Notes: generated from the sequence alone by a model not told the origin. Positions 7,409 through 15,467 are shown, counted from the stretch's first letter. The stretch is 15,567 nt of DNA from Gallionellaceae bacterium (GCA_030646595.1 JAUSKS010000325.1:1-15567); one strand, 5' to 3'. Translations and numbers: made by a program.

Positions 7409-8418
7409 ACTTTTATCAAGTGGCTACGACGCATGCTGCGCCGTACCAGTATGAATCCGGTGGTCGCAACGACTGCGCTGATTACAATGGCAGACAATAC
7501 CGGCATGGTGCCGCTGCCGTTTATGCCTGCAACCCAGGTATACCGCTCAAACAAGGTACCTACTACGATACAGGTCGCCACAGTAAGAATGGCTGAAGGG
7601 GAATGACGACAAACACGCATAGAGAGTACCGTAAAGGGGATAATAAATTTGAGCGCCAGCGTGGACCACCACAATACACCATAATCGCCATCCTGCATGG
7701 CCATTACGCGGTTCGCTTCGCCTGGCAGGTTACCGTACCAGATAGTAAGGTATTGCGCAAAAAAGGTATACACCCACAGCAAAGTAAAGGCCAGCAACAT
7801 TTGCGCCAGATAGTTATAGACATACTCCTCCACCTGACGCACCAGCGCATTGCGCGTATTCAGCACATATATCCAGATCACCAGAAAAGCCAGGAACATA
7901 TCGAAATTACTGATGAAATGTTGCATGCCGTAGATCGCACTGTGCCATGAGGCAACCAGGGTCATCTCAAAATCCCATGCCACCATGGTGCCATACAGCA
8001 CAAAGGTAAACGGAATCCAGGTGGCAATATTGTGAAAACGGGCTTTATCTTCCGCACTGCGCTCGCTGACTTCCTGGCGTTTGATAAACACCCAGTAAAT
8101 ACCCATCACCGCCAGCAGACCCAATACCTCGCGTATTACCAAAAAGGTATAGTTGTGCCATGCAGGCAGATGATGTCCATGCTCGGCAGGCTCATGCAAC
8201 CACGGGAAAGTATGCTCCCCCCCCACCAGCAATATAATCAACAACACCAGGGCCAGTGGAAACAAGGCATAGAGCGATGCCGCCAACTGGCGTATCTCAT
8301 AACGCCAATGAGCACTGACCAGATGCAGCACCGAACACAAGGCAATGCCGCTCAATGGCAAATAAAGGACTGCCAAAAAACTGACTGTCAAAACCGACCA
8401 GTTGCTGTAGGAAAACAT
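7405..8418 (-). CDS. actF: Alternative complex III subunit ActF (NrfD/PsrC-type membrane protein)
   Basis: 337 residues, almost entirely membrane-embedded, with about ten hydrophobic segments from SVLTVSFLAVLYL near the N-terminus to MPVLSAIVISAVVATTGFIL near the C-terminus. It belongs to the same NrfD-like class as ActC and, in known complexes, packs next to it in the membrane; a proton-related role has been proposed for these subunits. Conserved-looking charged or aromatic positions within the membrane include WDFEMTLVASWHSAIYGMQ. The ATG has AAGGAG seven bases upstream. It follows actE by 14 bases and overlaps sspA. The subunit name rests on order and topology more than on a unique motif. 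Confidence 0.88.
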   Translation of the reverse strand: MFSYSNWSVLTVSFLAVLYLPLSGIALCSVLHLVSAHWRYEIRQLAASLYALFPLALVLLIILLVGGEHTFPWLHEPAEHGHHLPAWHNYTFLVIREVLGLLAVMGIYWVFIKRQEVSERSAEDKARFHNIATWIPFTFVLYGTMVAWDFEMTLVASWHSAIYGMQHFISNFDMFLAFLVIWIYVLNTRNALVRQVEEYVYNYLAQMLLAFTLLWVYTFFAQYLTIWYGNLPGEANRVMAMQDGDYGVLWWSTLALKFIIPFTVLSMRVCRHSPSAILTVATCIVVGTLFERYTWVAGINGSGTMPVLSAIVISAVVATTGFILVRRSMRRSHLIKV

Positions 8419-8432
8419 AATTGCTCCTTAAA

Positions 8433-8966
8433 TTATTTCGAAGCTGCTACCGGGGCTTCGGCAGATGATTGTTGCAGCCCTTTGCGGATATAATTGACCA
8501 GATGCCAGCGCTCAGTTGGCGACAGATCATTGGCGTAGGATGGCATGATGGCTCCGCCGAAGGTCATATAGCCCCAGATAAAACCATCCGTGCGGCCCTT
8601 GGTTTGGTCGGCCGTCAAATCATAGGGCTTCAATATCAGTTTAGCCCCGACCAAGCCATCGCCTTTGCCGCTGTTGCCATGACAAGTCGCACAATAAATT
8701 TCAAAAAGCTTGCCACCCAGTGCGACCGATTTATCGTCTATCGCAACTGGATTGGTTTGCTTTTCTGCTGCCGCCATATCTTTCACGGTAGCAGCAGTGC
8801 CAGGAACGGGCACAGAACGCTTGGGAAATACCTTCATGCCGGGGTTCCCAGTGTTTACACTCTCCTGCGGTTTCGCGCTGACCTGGTTGGCCATATCATC
8901 TGACCACGGCCACGCTTGTGCCAGCACGGGCGCCAACAACAATATAGTTAAGGTTAGTCTTTTCAT
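8433..8966 (-). CDS. actE: Alternative complex III subunit ActE (monoheme cytochrome c)
   Basis: 177 residues. A signal peptide (MKRLTLTILLLAPVLAQA, cleaved after about residue 18) exports it. One c-type heme site CATCH has C92, C95 and H96; Met141 in IMPSYANDLS is the likely sixth ligand. The fold is class I cytochrome c (GKLFEIYCATCHG at the start, WHLVNYIRKGL at the end). No lipobox is seen, so unlike some ActE proteins it may be held only by contacts to the complex or be a soluble periplasmic domain. It accepts electrons within the complex, probably from ActA, and passes them on to an oxidase or soluble carrier. Its ATG overlaps the actD stop (ATGA). Confidence 0.94.
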   Translation of the reverse strand: MKRLTLTILLLAPVLAQAWPWSDDMANQVSAKPQESVNTGNPGMKVFPKRSVPVPGTAATVKDMAAAEKQTNPVAIDDKSVALGGKLFEIYCATCHGNSGKGDGLVGAKLILKPYDLTADQTKGRTDGFIWGYMTFGGAIMPSYANDLSPTERWHLVNYIRKGLQQSSAEAPVAASK

Positions 8967-9490
8967 TTTCCTGCCTCTTCCTGAATCTCCAATGCCTTGT
9001 GCCGGGCAAATACCGCCTTGAGGGCAGCAATGGCCGACTCGTCTCCTTTGACCAAAATGCCAATCTGGTCTTCCGATACCTTGGCGCTATAAAGCGGTGA
9101 ACGCTTGGCCGGCAAGCCTGCGCAAACCAGAAAGCCCAGCACGGTAATGAACACCCCGCCGAGAATGAACATTTCATAGGTCAGCACAAAGTTGGGCGGC
9201 AGCGGTACGATGGGCTTGCCGCCTTTCAACTGCGCGAAGAAACTGGCCTGCGAACCGGAAATCAGAAAGAAGGACAGCAAACCGCCCAGTATGGAGCCAA
9301 CCAGGGTGTACCACTGCACATGCACCGGTTTGTCGCCCAATACCGCTTCTACATCCGGATGCTCGATAGGGGATTTAAGCACCAGATCATCCATGCTGAA
9401 TCCCTTGATGGGGGTGGCACGCAATTCAGCAATCGCTGCCCCGGCTTCATCAAAATTGGTAAACAGGGCTAATACGTGACGTTGACTCAT
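8963..9490 (-). CDS. actD: Alternative complex III subunit ActD (DUF3341 membrane protein)
   Basis: 175 residues. A cytoplasmic ferredoxin-like N-terminal part (HVLALFTNFDEAGAAIAELR) precedes two transmembrane helices at about 59-79 (WYTLVGSILGGLLSFFLISG) and 103-125 (LTYEMFILGGVFITVLGFLV), followed by a C-terminal cytoplasmic tail with another alpha/beta-looking segment (QIGILVKGDESAIAALKAVF). This is the DUF3341 pattern. ActD has no cofactor and is thought to be structural. Its ATG shares one base with the actC stop (TGATG) and its stop overlaps the actE start, indicating tight translational coupling. Confidence 0.93.
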   Translation of the reverse strand: MSQRHVLALFTNFDEAGAAIAELRATPIKGFSMDDLVLKSPIEHPDVEAVLGDKPVHVQWYTLVGSILGGLLSFFLISGSQASFFAQLKGGKPIVPLPPNFVLTYEMFILGGVFITVLGFLVCAGLPAKRSPLYSAKVSEDQIGILVKGDESAIAALKAVFARHKALEIQEEAGK

Positions 9491-10857
9491 CAGTGTGCTC
9501 CTTTGGTCGCGAGGCCATTCTTTTTGGATGCCTGGCTGCGGTGATACACCATTTCCTTGACCTCATACATGGACACAGAGGGGAACACTTTGCAGAACAC
9601 CATGAACAGCAAAGCGAACCAGCCGAAGCTGCCGAATACAATTCCCCACTGCACAAAGCTTGGCCACTGGTCGTGATCCCAGGTCCACGGGTAATAACCA
9701 TTGGCGAATGTGGGCGCCACGATCATCCAGCGTTCCAGCCACATGCCCACGTTGAGCAATATGGAAACGACGAACAGCACCGGTATATTGGTCTGGAAGC
9801 GTTTGAAGGCTAGTGTTAACGGCACGATGGAACCACAGAACATCATGCCCCACCAGAACGGCGCATAATGCCCGGTCGCCTTGTATATCAACACATCCTT
9901 GGAAGCCTGGTCATGGCCATACCACACCGAAGCAAACTCAATCAGGTTGAGATAGGTCCATACCATGGAAATGGCGAAGGTCAAGCGCGCGGTCTTTTTC
10001 AAAATCGGCAGCGTCATGTATTCCTCAAACTTGAATACATAGCGCAGAATGATGAACAGCGTGATGATCGCGGCACAACCGGAATACAGCGCCCCGGCCA
10101 CGAAGTATGGCGGGAAGGAAGTGATGTGCCAGCCCGGTTGCTGCGACATGGCAAAGTCTGAGGCCACGATGGAATGCACTGATACCGCCAAGGGGATCAA
10201 AAAGCAAGCCACAGTCAAATAGGTGATGCGGAAACTGCGCCATTGCCGGTCGGTGCCTTCCCAGCCCAAGGCCAGCAAGGTGTATAGCTTCTTGCGCCAA
10301 CCCGCATGGATGTTATCGCGGCATATCGCCAGATCAGGAATCATGCCCACGTACAAAAAGATCACAGAGGAACTCAGGTAAGTGAAGATCGCCATCGCAT
10401 CCCATAGCAAAGGGGACTGGAAGTTAGGCCATATCCAGCGTTCGCTGGGGTAAGGCAAGGCGTAATAAAACATCCATACTCGCCCCAGATGCACCAGCAC
10501 AAACAAACCGGCGGTCATTAAGGAGAACGTGGTCATGGCTTCAGCAAAACGGTAAATCGGCTTGCGCCAATCAGCATGCATCAAATGCAGAATCGCCGAC
10601 AGCAAAGTGCCGGAATGACTCATGCCGATCCAGAAGATGAAGGTGGCAATATACAAACCCCACACATGGGAATTGTTTTTATATGACACCCCCATGCCGG
10701 TTTGATATTGATAAATCTCGCAGCCCACCGCCACGCCTATCATGGCCAATGCGATGAAGATGATGACCCAGTATAGTTTTCGGGGGGCTTCCAGGCTCTT
10801 GAGCACGTCCTTGTTAATCTTTGCCCAAGCTATGTCTTCGCGGATATCTTTCGTCAT
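9490..10857 (-). CDS. actC: Alternative complex III subunit ActC (NrfD-family quinol-binding membrane protein)
   Basis: 455 residues with about ten transmembrane helices. NrfD/PsrC-family signatures include the first helix (LYWVIIFIALAMIGVAVGCE), the segment SHVWGLYIATFIFWIGMSHS with its GTLLSAILHL continuation, and FAEAMTTFSLMTAGLFVLVHLGR. In solved alternative complex III structures ActC holds the menaquinol or ubiquinol site facing the periplasm, next to the [3Fe-4S] cluster of ActB. The ATG is preceded by AAGGAAG with good spacing. A 160-base gap containing an inverted repeat pair separates it from actB2, the only sizeable gap within the operon. Confidence 0.95.
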   Translation of the reverse strand: MTKDIREDIAWAKINKDVLKSLEAPRKLYWVIIFIALAMIGVAVGCEIYQYQTGMGVSYKNNSHVWGLYIATFIFWIGMSHSGTLLSAILHLMHADWRKPIYRFAEAMTTFSLMTAGLFVLVHLGRVWMFYYALPYPSERWIWPNFQSPLLWDAMAIFTYLSSSVIFLYVGMIPDLAICRDNIHAGWRKKLYTLLALGWEGTDRQWRSFRITYLTVACFLIPLAVSVHSIVASDFAMSQQPGWHITSFPPYFVAGALYSGCAAIITLFIILRYVFKFEEYMTLPILKKTARLTFAISMVWTYLNLIEFASVWYGHDQASKDVLIYKATGHYAPFWWGMMFCGSIVPLTLAFKRFQTNIPVLFVVSILLNVGMWLERWMIVAPTFANGYYPWTWDHDQWPSFVQWGIVFGSFGWFALLFMVFCKVFPSVSMYEVKEMVYHRSQASKKNGLATKGAH

Positions 10858-10903
10858 TACTTTGCTTCCTTTATTCTAAGGCCTCAATTTTTCAATCTGA
10901 ATG

Positions 10904-10993
10904 TTCTACCCCCACCCTAGCCCTCCCCCTGCAAGAGGGAGGGCACTTTGACTCCTTCCCCCTTGCAGGGGGAAGGTTGGGATGGGGGTAGAA
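10904..10993. repeat. Inverted pair of 40-bp GC-rich palindromic elements inside the act operon
   Basis: The left unit (10904-10943) starts TTCTACCCCCACCCTAGCC and contains a small palindrome around CCCCCTGCAAG. The right unit (10954-10993) is an imperfect inverse copy ending GGGATGGGGGTAGAA. Only ten bases separate them, so the whole 90 bases can fold into one long hairpin. The same family occurs at 15026-15132. This type of C-rich/G-rich REP-like element is widespread in proteobacterial genomes. Confidence 0.85.
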
Positions 10994-11017
10994 AATACTG
11001 TTACCGCAATTCCCTAT

Positions 11018-11872
11018 TTAAATCGCGCTCTCGCGCACCCGCTCCAGATACATCACCGATGGATAAGCACGCAATTCCTCCAGGATGCGATAACCACGCA
11101 GCTTGCTGGCTGCTTCTTCGGCATCCTTGGCCTGCTTATCCTTGTCCAACTGCACTTGCTGCTGCATCCATTGTTTGCCGACCATGGCTTCTGGATCCAC
11201 CAGATTGCCAAAGGAAATCGCATTAGTCGGGCAGGCTTGCTGGCAAGCTGTCTGCACTTCGCCATCACGCACTGTGCGCCCTTCAGTACGCGCGTTGCTC
11301 TTGGCCGCAGTCAGGCGTTGCACACAGAAAGTACATTTTTCCATCACGCCTTTACCGCGCACTGTCACATCTGGGTTGAGCTGCTGATTCATCGGCTCCG
11401 GCCAAACATTGTCGGTAGTGGGATAGTCGTACCAGTTGAAGTAGCGCACTTTGTAGGGGCAGTTCGCTTCACAGTAACGCGAGCCTATGCAGCGGTTATA
11501 GACTTGTGAATTCAAACCATCCGCAGTGTGGTTAGTGGCACCCACTGGGCACACGGTTTCGCACGGCGCAGCCTCGCATTGCTGGCACATCATCGGCAAA
11601 AACTGCGCGCCTTGGTCGGGAAAATCTCGGCCATCCGCATCCCAATAACGCTCAACACGTATCCAGTGATGGGCAAAGCCGTGGCTGTATTTTTCCTTGC
11701 CTACTACCGGCAAATTATTTTCCGCATAGCAAGCCACGCTACAGGCATTGCAGCCGGTGCAGGCATCCAGGTCTATGGACATGGCCCATTTGTATTCCTC
11801 ATGCGGCTGGTCTCCAACCGGATGTTTGTGGCGAAACTGCGACCAGTTTTCTAATAGATTGGTAACGGACAC
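11018..11872 (-). CDS. actB2: Alternative complex III subunit ActB2 (iron-sulfur protein, four clusters)
   Basis: 284 residues, ferredoxin-type electron-transfer subunit on the periplasmic side. Cysteines by residue: 38, 41, 44 and 48 (CTGCNACSVAC); 96, 99, 104 and 108 (CQQCEAAPCETVCP); 128, 134 and 138 (CIGSRYCEANCPYKVRYFNW); 180, 183, 210 and 214 (CTFC, CQQACP). These 15 ligands fit three [4Fe-4S] plus one [3Fe-4S], the set known for ActB. No signal peptide is present, so it is probably carried out with the Tat-dependent ActB1. It starts with GTG directly after the actB1 TAA, in the same frame, with GGGGAGG just before. In many organisms this domain is fused to ActB1. ATG is not available near the start. 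Confidence 0.95.
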   Translation of the reverse strand: MSVTNLLENWSQFRHKHPVGDQPHEEYKWAMSIDLDACTGCNACSVACYAENNLPVVGKEKYSHGFAHHWIRVERYWDADGRDFPDQGAQFLPMMCQQCEAAPCETVCPVGATNHTADGLNSQVYNRCIGSRYCEANCPYKVRYFNWYDYPTTDNVWPEPMNQQLNPDVTVRGKGVMEKCTFCVQRLTAAKSNARTEGRTVRDGEVQTACQQACPTNAISFGNLVDPEAMVGKQWMQQQVQLDKDKQAKDAEEAASKLRGYRILEELRAYPSVMYLERVRESAI

Positions 11873-14074
11873 TTAAACCTCCCCTGAAAGATCAACTTTA
11901 TCCGACGTCACGCGCGCGGCTATTTTTCTGCCCATTTGCTGGCCACCCGCCGAACCTTCATCTTTAACTATCACTACTCGTTTGCCGGTCTTGCTGACCT
12001 TGACGCGCGTTTCGTGCATAGCCAATTCGCCTGTGCCTTTATCAAACACTGCATCCAGAATATTAAACACATTGACCCCCACCCCTTTGGCGTAACGTCC
12101 CATCGCCTCATGGCCATTACCCAGCGGCACGGAGACCGCATCGGGATGAATGCCGGGGAAAAGATAGGCTTGCGCTTTAATGGAGCCGTTCTTCGCGGTC
12201 ACTTCAACTATATCCCCCTCGACTATCCCCAAGCGGGCTGCGGTCTTGGGATGTATCTCGACCCAGCTATCCCACACAATCGTCGTCAGCGGATCGGGCG
12301 ATTCCTGTAGCCACGGCAGATTGGCATGGCGACCATCGCGCAGACTGGCCGAGACTGCTGGAATCAGCTGCAAAGGATAAGCATCATCTGCGGCAAACGG
12401 CGCAGGCAGCGCAATCGCAGTAGGGGTGATCTTGTCGGAAATTTTTCCTGCATCACACGGCAATTTGAGCAGACCCTTGCTCAAGGTGGCGGTCCAGAAT
12501 GCGTCATCGTCCTTACCCGTACCACCCAATGCCACTTTATTCTGTAGCACGGCGCTGTGCAGATAAGAATAGAAATCTTCGTAGCCCTTGTACTCATCAG
12601 CACGGCGCTGCTTGAGCAAGGCCAGTAAAATATCGCCCATGCCGCGTGTGCCGGGATAAAGTTTTTCCATCAGCGGCTGCTGGATGTTGATCTGTGCTTC
12701 CTCAGCCATGTATTCTGGCACCGAGGTAGCCCAGTCTTCCAGCGCAGAATCCAGCGGCAGCACCAGATCAGCCTGCAACGCGGTCTCATCCATATAGTGC
12801 GCAAACGCCACCTTGAACGGCACCTTGCCTAAATTTTCTTTCAGCTTCATCGCCGCCGGTGCGCTATACACCGGATTCGCGCCATAGTTGAACAGCACTT
12901 TAACCTTGCCTTGCGCCATTTCATCATTCAGCGCTTGCAGCGCATAACGGTTGCCTACCGTCGGCAGCACTTGCGGGAACGGCACAACAGCCGGGAATTG
13001 CACAGTCTTGCCGACATTGCCCAACACCTGATTGAGCAGCGCAATAGCCGCCGCATTTTGGGTGCCGTGCGCATACCCTTCCGCTGCACTGCCCGCGATC
13101 ACCAAGCTAGGTGTACGCTCTTTCAGCAAGGCCGCTAATTTGGTAATTTGTTCGGCTGAAATACCCGTGTCTTTGCTGACTCGTTCTAGCGAATAATCCT
13201 GAGCAATGCCGCCCGGTATTTTCATTCCGGCTGCGCCCAGCGCATGAATCAAGCCCAGTGCCAGGATGCCTTCAGTGCCGGGCCGTATGGCCAGCCAGCG
13301 ATCCGCGTTCGCGCCAGTCAGCGTCATCTTGGATTCAACTTGCACCAGCACTCCCCTGCCCTCAGGACGTGTGCCTTTGCGGAACTGCGCATATTGCTGG
13401 GAGAAATGTACCGGCGAAACCCAAGCACCCAAAAAATCCGCGCCGAAGGAAAGAACGACCTTTGCTTTATCCAATCGCAGGCGCGGCATTTCAACGCCAT
13501 AAGCTTTTTTGTTGGCAGCGCGCACTACCGAGGGAGAAACCGCATCGTAAGCATAATGATTACTGGAACCCAGCGCGGCCAGATAATTTTTCAGCAGCAC
13601 ATTGATATGGCCGCTGGTGCCGCCGGTCAGGAAGGCGACTTCTTCACCCTTCACCCCAGCGAGTTTGCTGTTGATCAATTCCAGTGCTTTATCCCAGGTG
13701 ATGGCCTCACCCTTATCACCACTGCGCAGCAAAGGTTCGCGGATGCGGTCTGGATTGTAATGCGCTTGCACCCCGGCCTGTCCCAAGCCGCAAGTCTTGC
13801 CACGGTTAATGGATGAATCGGGATTGCCTTCCAGCTTCAGCACGCGGCCTTCGCGCACCCGGCCCATGATGCTGCAACCGGCATCGCATTGCGCGCAAGT
13901 CGAATTGAAATATACCCCTATGCTGGGGATGACATACTCCGCTGGCTCGCTATAGGAAGTAACAATCTCCCTGCCATCTTCAACCGAAGTATTGCCACAC
14001 CCGCTTAACGCGACTGCTGCTCCACCCCACCCCAACACCTTCAGAAAATCGCGCCGGTCAAAATTATCAATCAT
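11873..14074 (-). CDS. actB1: Alternative complex III subunit ActB1 (molybdopterin-oxidoreductase-like, Tat signal)
   Basis: 733 residues from the ATG at 14074, which has AAGAGG eight bases upstream; TTG and GTG codons just before it are in frame but too close to that site. A Tat signal (RRDFLK, residues 7-12) leads to LSGC (23-26), a possible lipobox, so it may be a Tat-exported lipoprotein. A complete [4Fe-4S] motif of the molybdopterin-oxidoreductase type follows: C60-x2-C63-x3-C67-x27-C95. The rest is the MopB fold (FNYGANPVYSAP, the ALEDWATSVPEYMAEEAQI stretch) with a C-terminal molydopterin-dinucleotide-binding-like domain (WVEIHPKTAARLGIVEGDIV). No Cys, Sec or clear metal ligand is seen where Mo would bind. 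Known ActB proteins carry no Mo cofactor and serve as a scaffold next to the ActB2 clusters. Confidence 0.93.
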   Translation of the reverse strand: MIDNFDRRDFLKVLGWGGAAVALSGCGNTSVEDGREIVTSYSEPAEYVIPSIGVYFNSTCAQCDAGCSIMGRVREGRVLKLEGNPDSSINRGKTCGLGQAGVQAHYNPDRIREPLLRSGDKGEAITWDKALELINSKLAGVKGEEVAFLTGGTSGHINVLLKNYLAALGSSNHYAYDAVSPSVVRAANKKAYGVEMPRLRLDKAKVVLSFGADFLGAWVSPVHFSQQYAQFRKGTRPEGRGVLVQVESKMTLTGANADRWLAIRPGTEGILALGLIHALGAAGMKIPGGIAQDYSLERVSKDTGISAEQITKLAALLKERTPSLVIAGSAAEGYAHGTQNAAAIALLNQVLGNVGKTVQFPAVVPFPQVLPTVGNRYALQALNDEMAQGKVKVLFNYGANPVYSAPAAMKLKENLGKVPFKVAFAHYMDETALQADLVLPLDSALEDWATSVPEYMAEEAQINIQQPLMEKLYPGTRGMGDILLALLKQRRADEYKGYEDFYSYLHSAVLQNKVALGGTGKDDDAFWTATLSKGLLKLPCDAGKISDKITPTAIALPAPFAADDAYPLQLIPAVSASLRDGRHANLPWLQESPDPLTTIVWDSWVEIHPKTAARLGIVEGDIVEVTAKNGSIKAQAYLFPGIHPDAVSVPLGNGHEAMGRYAKGVGVNVFNILDAVFDKGTGELAMHETRVKVSKTGKRVVIVKDEGSAGGQQMGRKIAARVTSDKVDLSGEV

Positions 14075-14115
14075 CACCAATACCTCTTGTTAGCTCTTCG
14101 TGGAAGGCGCGCCAA

Positions 14116-14727
14116 TTACTTGTGGCACTGCCAGCAATCATTCGGGCCCTGCGTTGTTTTGGTGGACACTGCATCCACCGCATGATCTTTCTCATGGCAG
14201 CTCACACACCAGCCCATGGACAGCGACTTGCTGCGACGTGCAACGGTCATGGTCTTCACGTCACCGTGACAATAGCCACACACCTCTTGTACGGGTTTTT
14301 CCTGCTGAAAATAAAAACGCTGGATATGGCGCTCATGATTGAAGCGCACAAAGTCGGGCAAGTCGTGTACTTTTTTCCAGGGTATGGGCGTTTTGGGGGC
14401 GATGGTGCCATCCTTGCTGCCCTCCCAATATTCAAATAATTTTTTGATGCGTGGCGTTTCGCGCACCGATTCGATACTCTGGTGGCAGCCTATGCATTTC
14501 TGCAAGGGTGGAATTCCCGATACTATGCTACGCCGTGCGTAGGTATGGCAATACATGCAGTTGATCTGCATATCGCCCGCATGGCGGTCATGAGGAAACT
14601 CAATGGGCTGTTCGACTTTGGGACCCAGGTCGTCAGCAGTAGTAATAGGCTGTGCCGTATTAGCATGGCCAGCTACAGCCGTACACAGCCCAACAAGCAG
14701 AACAGAAAAACGTAAAAAACGGACCAT
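14116..14727 (-). CDS. actA: Alternative complex III subunit ActA (pentaheme cytochrome c)
   Basis: 203 residues from the ATG at 14727. A longer frame reaches 14790, but its extra 21 residues are not a sensible N-terminus, and GGGGGAG nine bases before 14727 fixes the start. An N-terminal hydrophobic segment (RFSVLLVGLCTAVAGHA) is a signal peptide or membrane anchor. Five heme-c sites are at CMYCH (57-61), CIGCH (78-82), CGYCH (150-154), CVSCH (174-178) and CWQCH (198-202). Several extra His (H46, H49, H121, H131, H134) can supply second ligands. ActA wires electrons from the ActB clusters to ActE or an external acceptor. It is the first gene of the operon; the promoter must lie in 14728-14960, but I see no clean sigma-70 pair there. 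Confidence 0.95.
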   Translation of the reverse strand: MVRFLRFSVLLVGLCTAVAGHANTAQPITTADDLGPKVEQPIEFPHDRHAGDMQINCMYCHTYARRSIVSGIPPLQKCIGCHQSIESVRETPRIKKLFEYWEGSKDGTIAPKTPIPWKKVHDLPDFVRFNHERHIQRFYFQQEKPVQEVCGYCHGDVKTMTVARRSKSLSMGWCVSCHEKDHAVDAVSTKTTQGPNDCWQCHK

Positions 14728-15223
14728 CGTAAGTGGCTCCCCCAACAAAATATTTAGACCGCCGACCAAAACAATGCCGACATACATCACTACTGCAATT
14801 TATTATTTTATCTTAAACGCAGCGAAATCGCTTCAACTTATTTACTCTGTTTTGGCTATTCATCCACTAAATGTGCCGCATGTGGCTAAGCTACACTGCA
14901 CTTGCTAAATGGGATGAAATCTAATCCCTATTAATCTTGTTAAACCAAATTCCCACTGATCAATGAGAGTCTGCCCCTCATGGCACTCGGTTAAGCGAAA
15001 AATCACTTGCATGCCACAAAACCATTCCTTCCCCTTCAAGGGGAAGGTTAGGATGGGGATGGGGTAAAAGGGTTGAATTGCGTGGCGCTCAGCACCCATC
15101 CCCACCCCAACCCTCCCCTTGAAGGGGAGGGAGTTTACGTCGTCTGCGGCTTAACCGAGTGCCATGAGAGTCTGACCCTCTTGATGTGCGCACTACCGGG
15201 CTACCGGACTTCGTCACGCCGCA
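14728..15223. other. Intergenic region upstream of the act operon
   Basis: No gene is supported here. The AT-rich part at 14795-14880 is the likely act promoter region; on the minus strand TTGAAG (14831-14836) precedes AT-rich TAAGAT/TAAAAT candidates, but their spacings of 15 and 20 bases are poor. The middle (14963-15180) is filled by a nested repeat. The last 43 bases before the DUF2283 stop show nothing recognisable. Confidence 0.6.
14963..15180. repeat. Nested MITE-like repeat: direct repeats, perfect 20-bp inverted repeats, inner REP pair
   Basis: Outer 17-bp direct repeats ATGAGAGTCTG(C/A)CCCTC at 14963-14979 and 15164-15180 differ at one base. Inside lie perfect 20-bp inverted repeats, CTCATGGCACTCGGTTAAGC (14977-14996) and its complement (15149-15168). 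Inside these is an inverted pair of GC-rich elements (about 15026-15068 and 15093-15132) of the same family as 10904-10993. There is no ORF, so it would be non-autonomous if mobile. Confidence 0.75.
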
Positions 15224-15454
15224 TCAAGTCATTAGCGCGATTTCTCGGTGCTTGCCTGACATGTCGAGTATCAGATTGCCATGATCTTCGGCAAGTTGTT
15301 CATTGGCATTGAGCAGTTCAATGCCATAAACGGTACCATCCGGCGCGATATCAACATTCATTTCATCGCTGATCTTGATAGATGTCACTGCACCATGCTT
15401 CTCGTGAAAACGCAGGTATGCGATGTTATATTTTTGGTCATAGCTCAGCTTCAT
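15224..15454 (-). CDS. DUF2283 family small protein
   Basis: 76 residues. The pattern MKLSYDQKYNIAYLRF, then ISDEMNVDIAPDGTVYGIELLNAN matches the DUF2283 family (an initial SYD..-aYlrl strand pair and a D..G.v.GIEiL core). The ATG has GGGAGGA seven bases upstream. DUF2283 proteins are small, of unknown biochemical function, and often sit just after a small partner gene, sometimes discussed as toxin-antitoxin-like pairs; that role is not established. Here the end of such a partner lies 13 bases upstream but appears frameshifted. Confidence 0.88.
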   Translation of the reverse strand: MKLSYDQKYNIAYLRFHEKHGAVTSIKISDEMNVDIAPDGTVYGIELLNANEQLAEDHGNLILDMSGKHREIALMT

Positions 15455-15467
15455 AATTTTCCTCCCG

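Noticed and set aside
7079..7606. 175-codon plus-strand ORF crossing sspA and actF
   Set aside because: It lies opposite two well-supported genes and has no family features.
14728..14790. N-terminal extension of actA to 14790
   Set aside because: It would place 21 unrelated residues before a good signal peptide, and the ribosome binding site supports the start at 14727.
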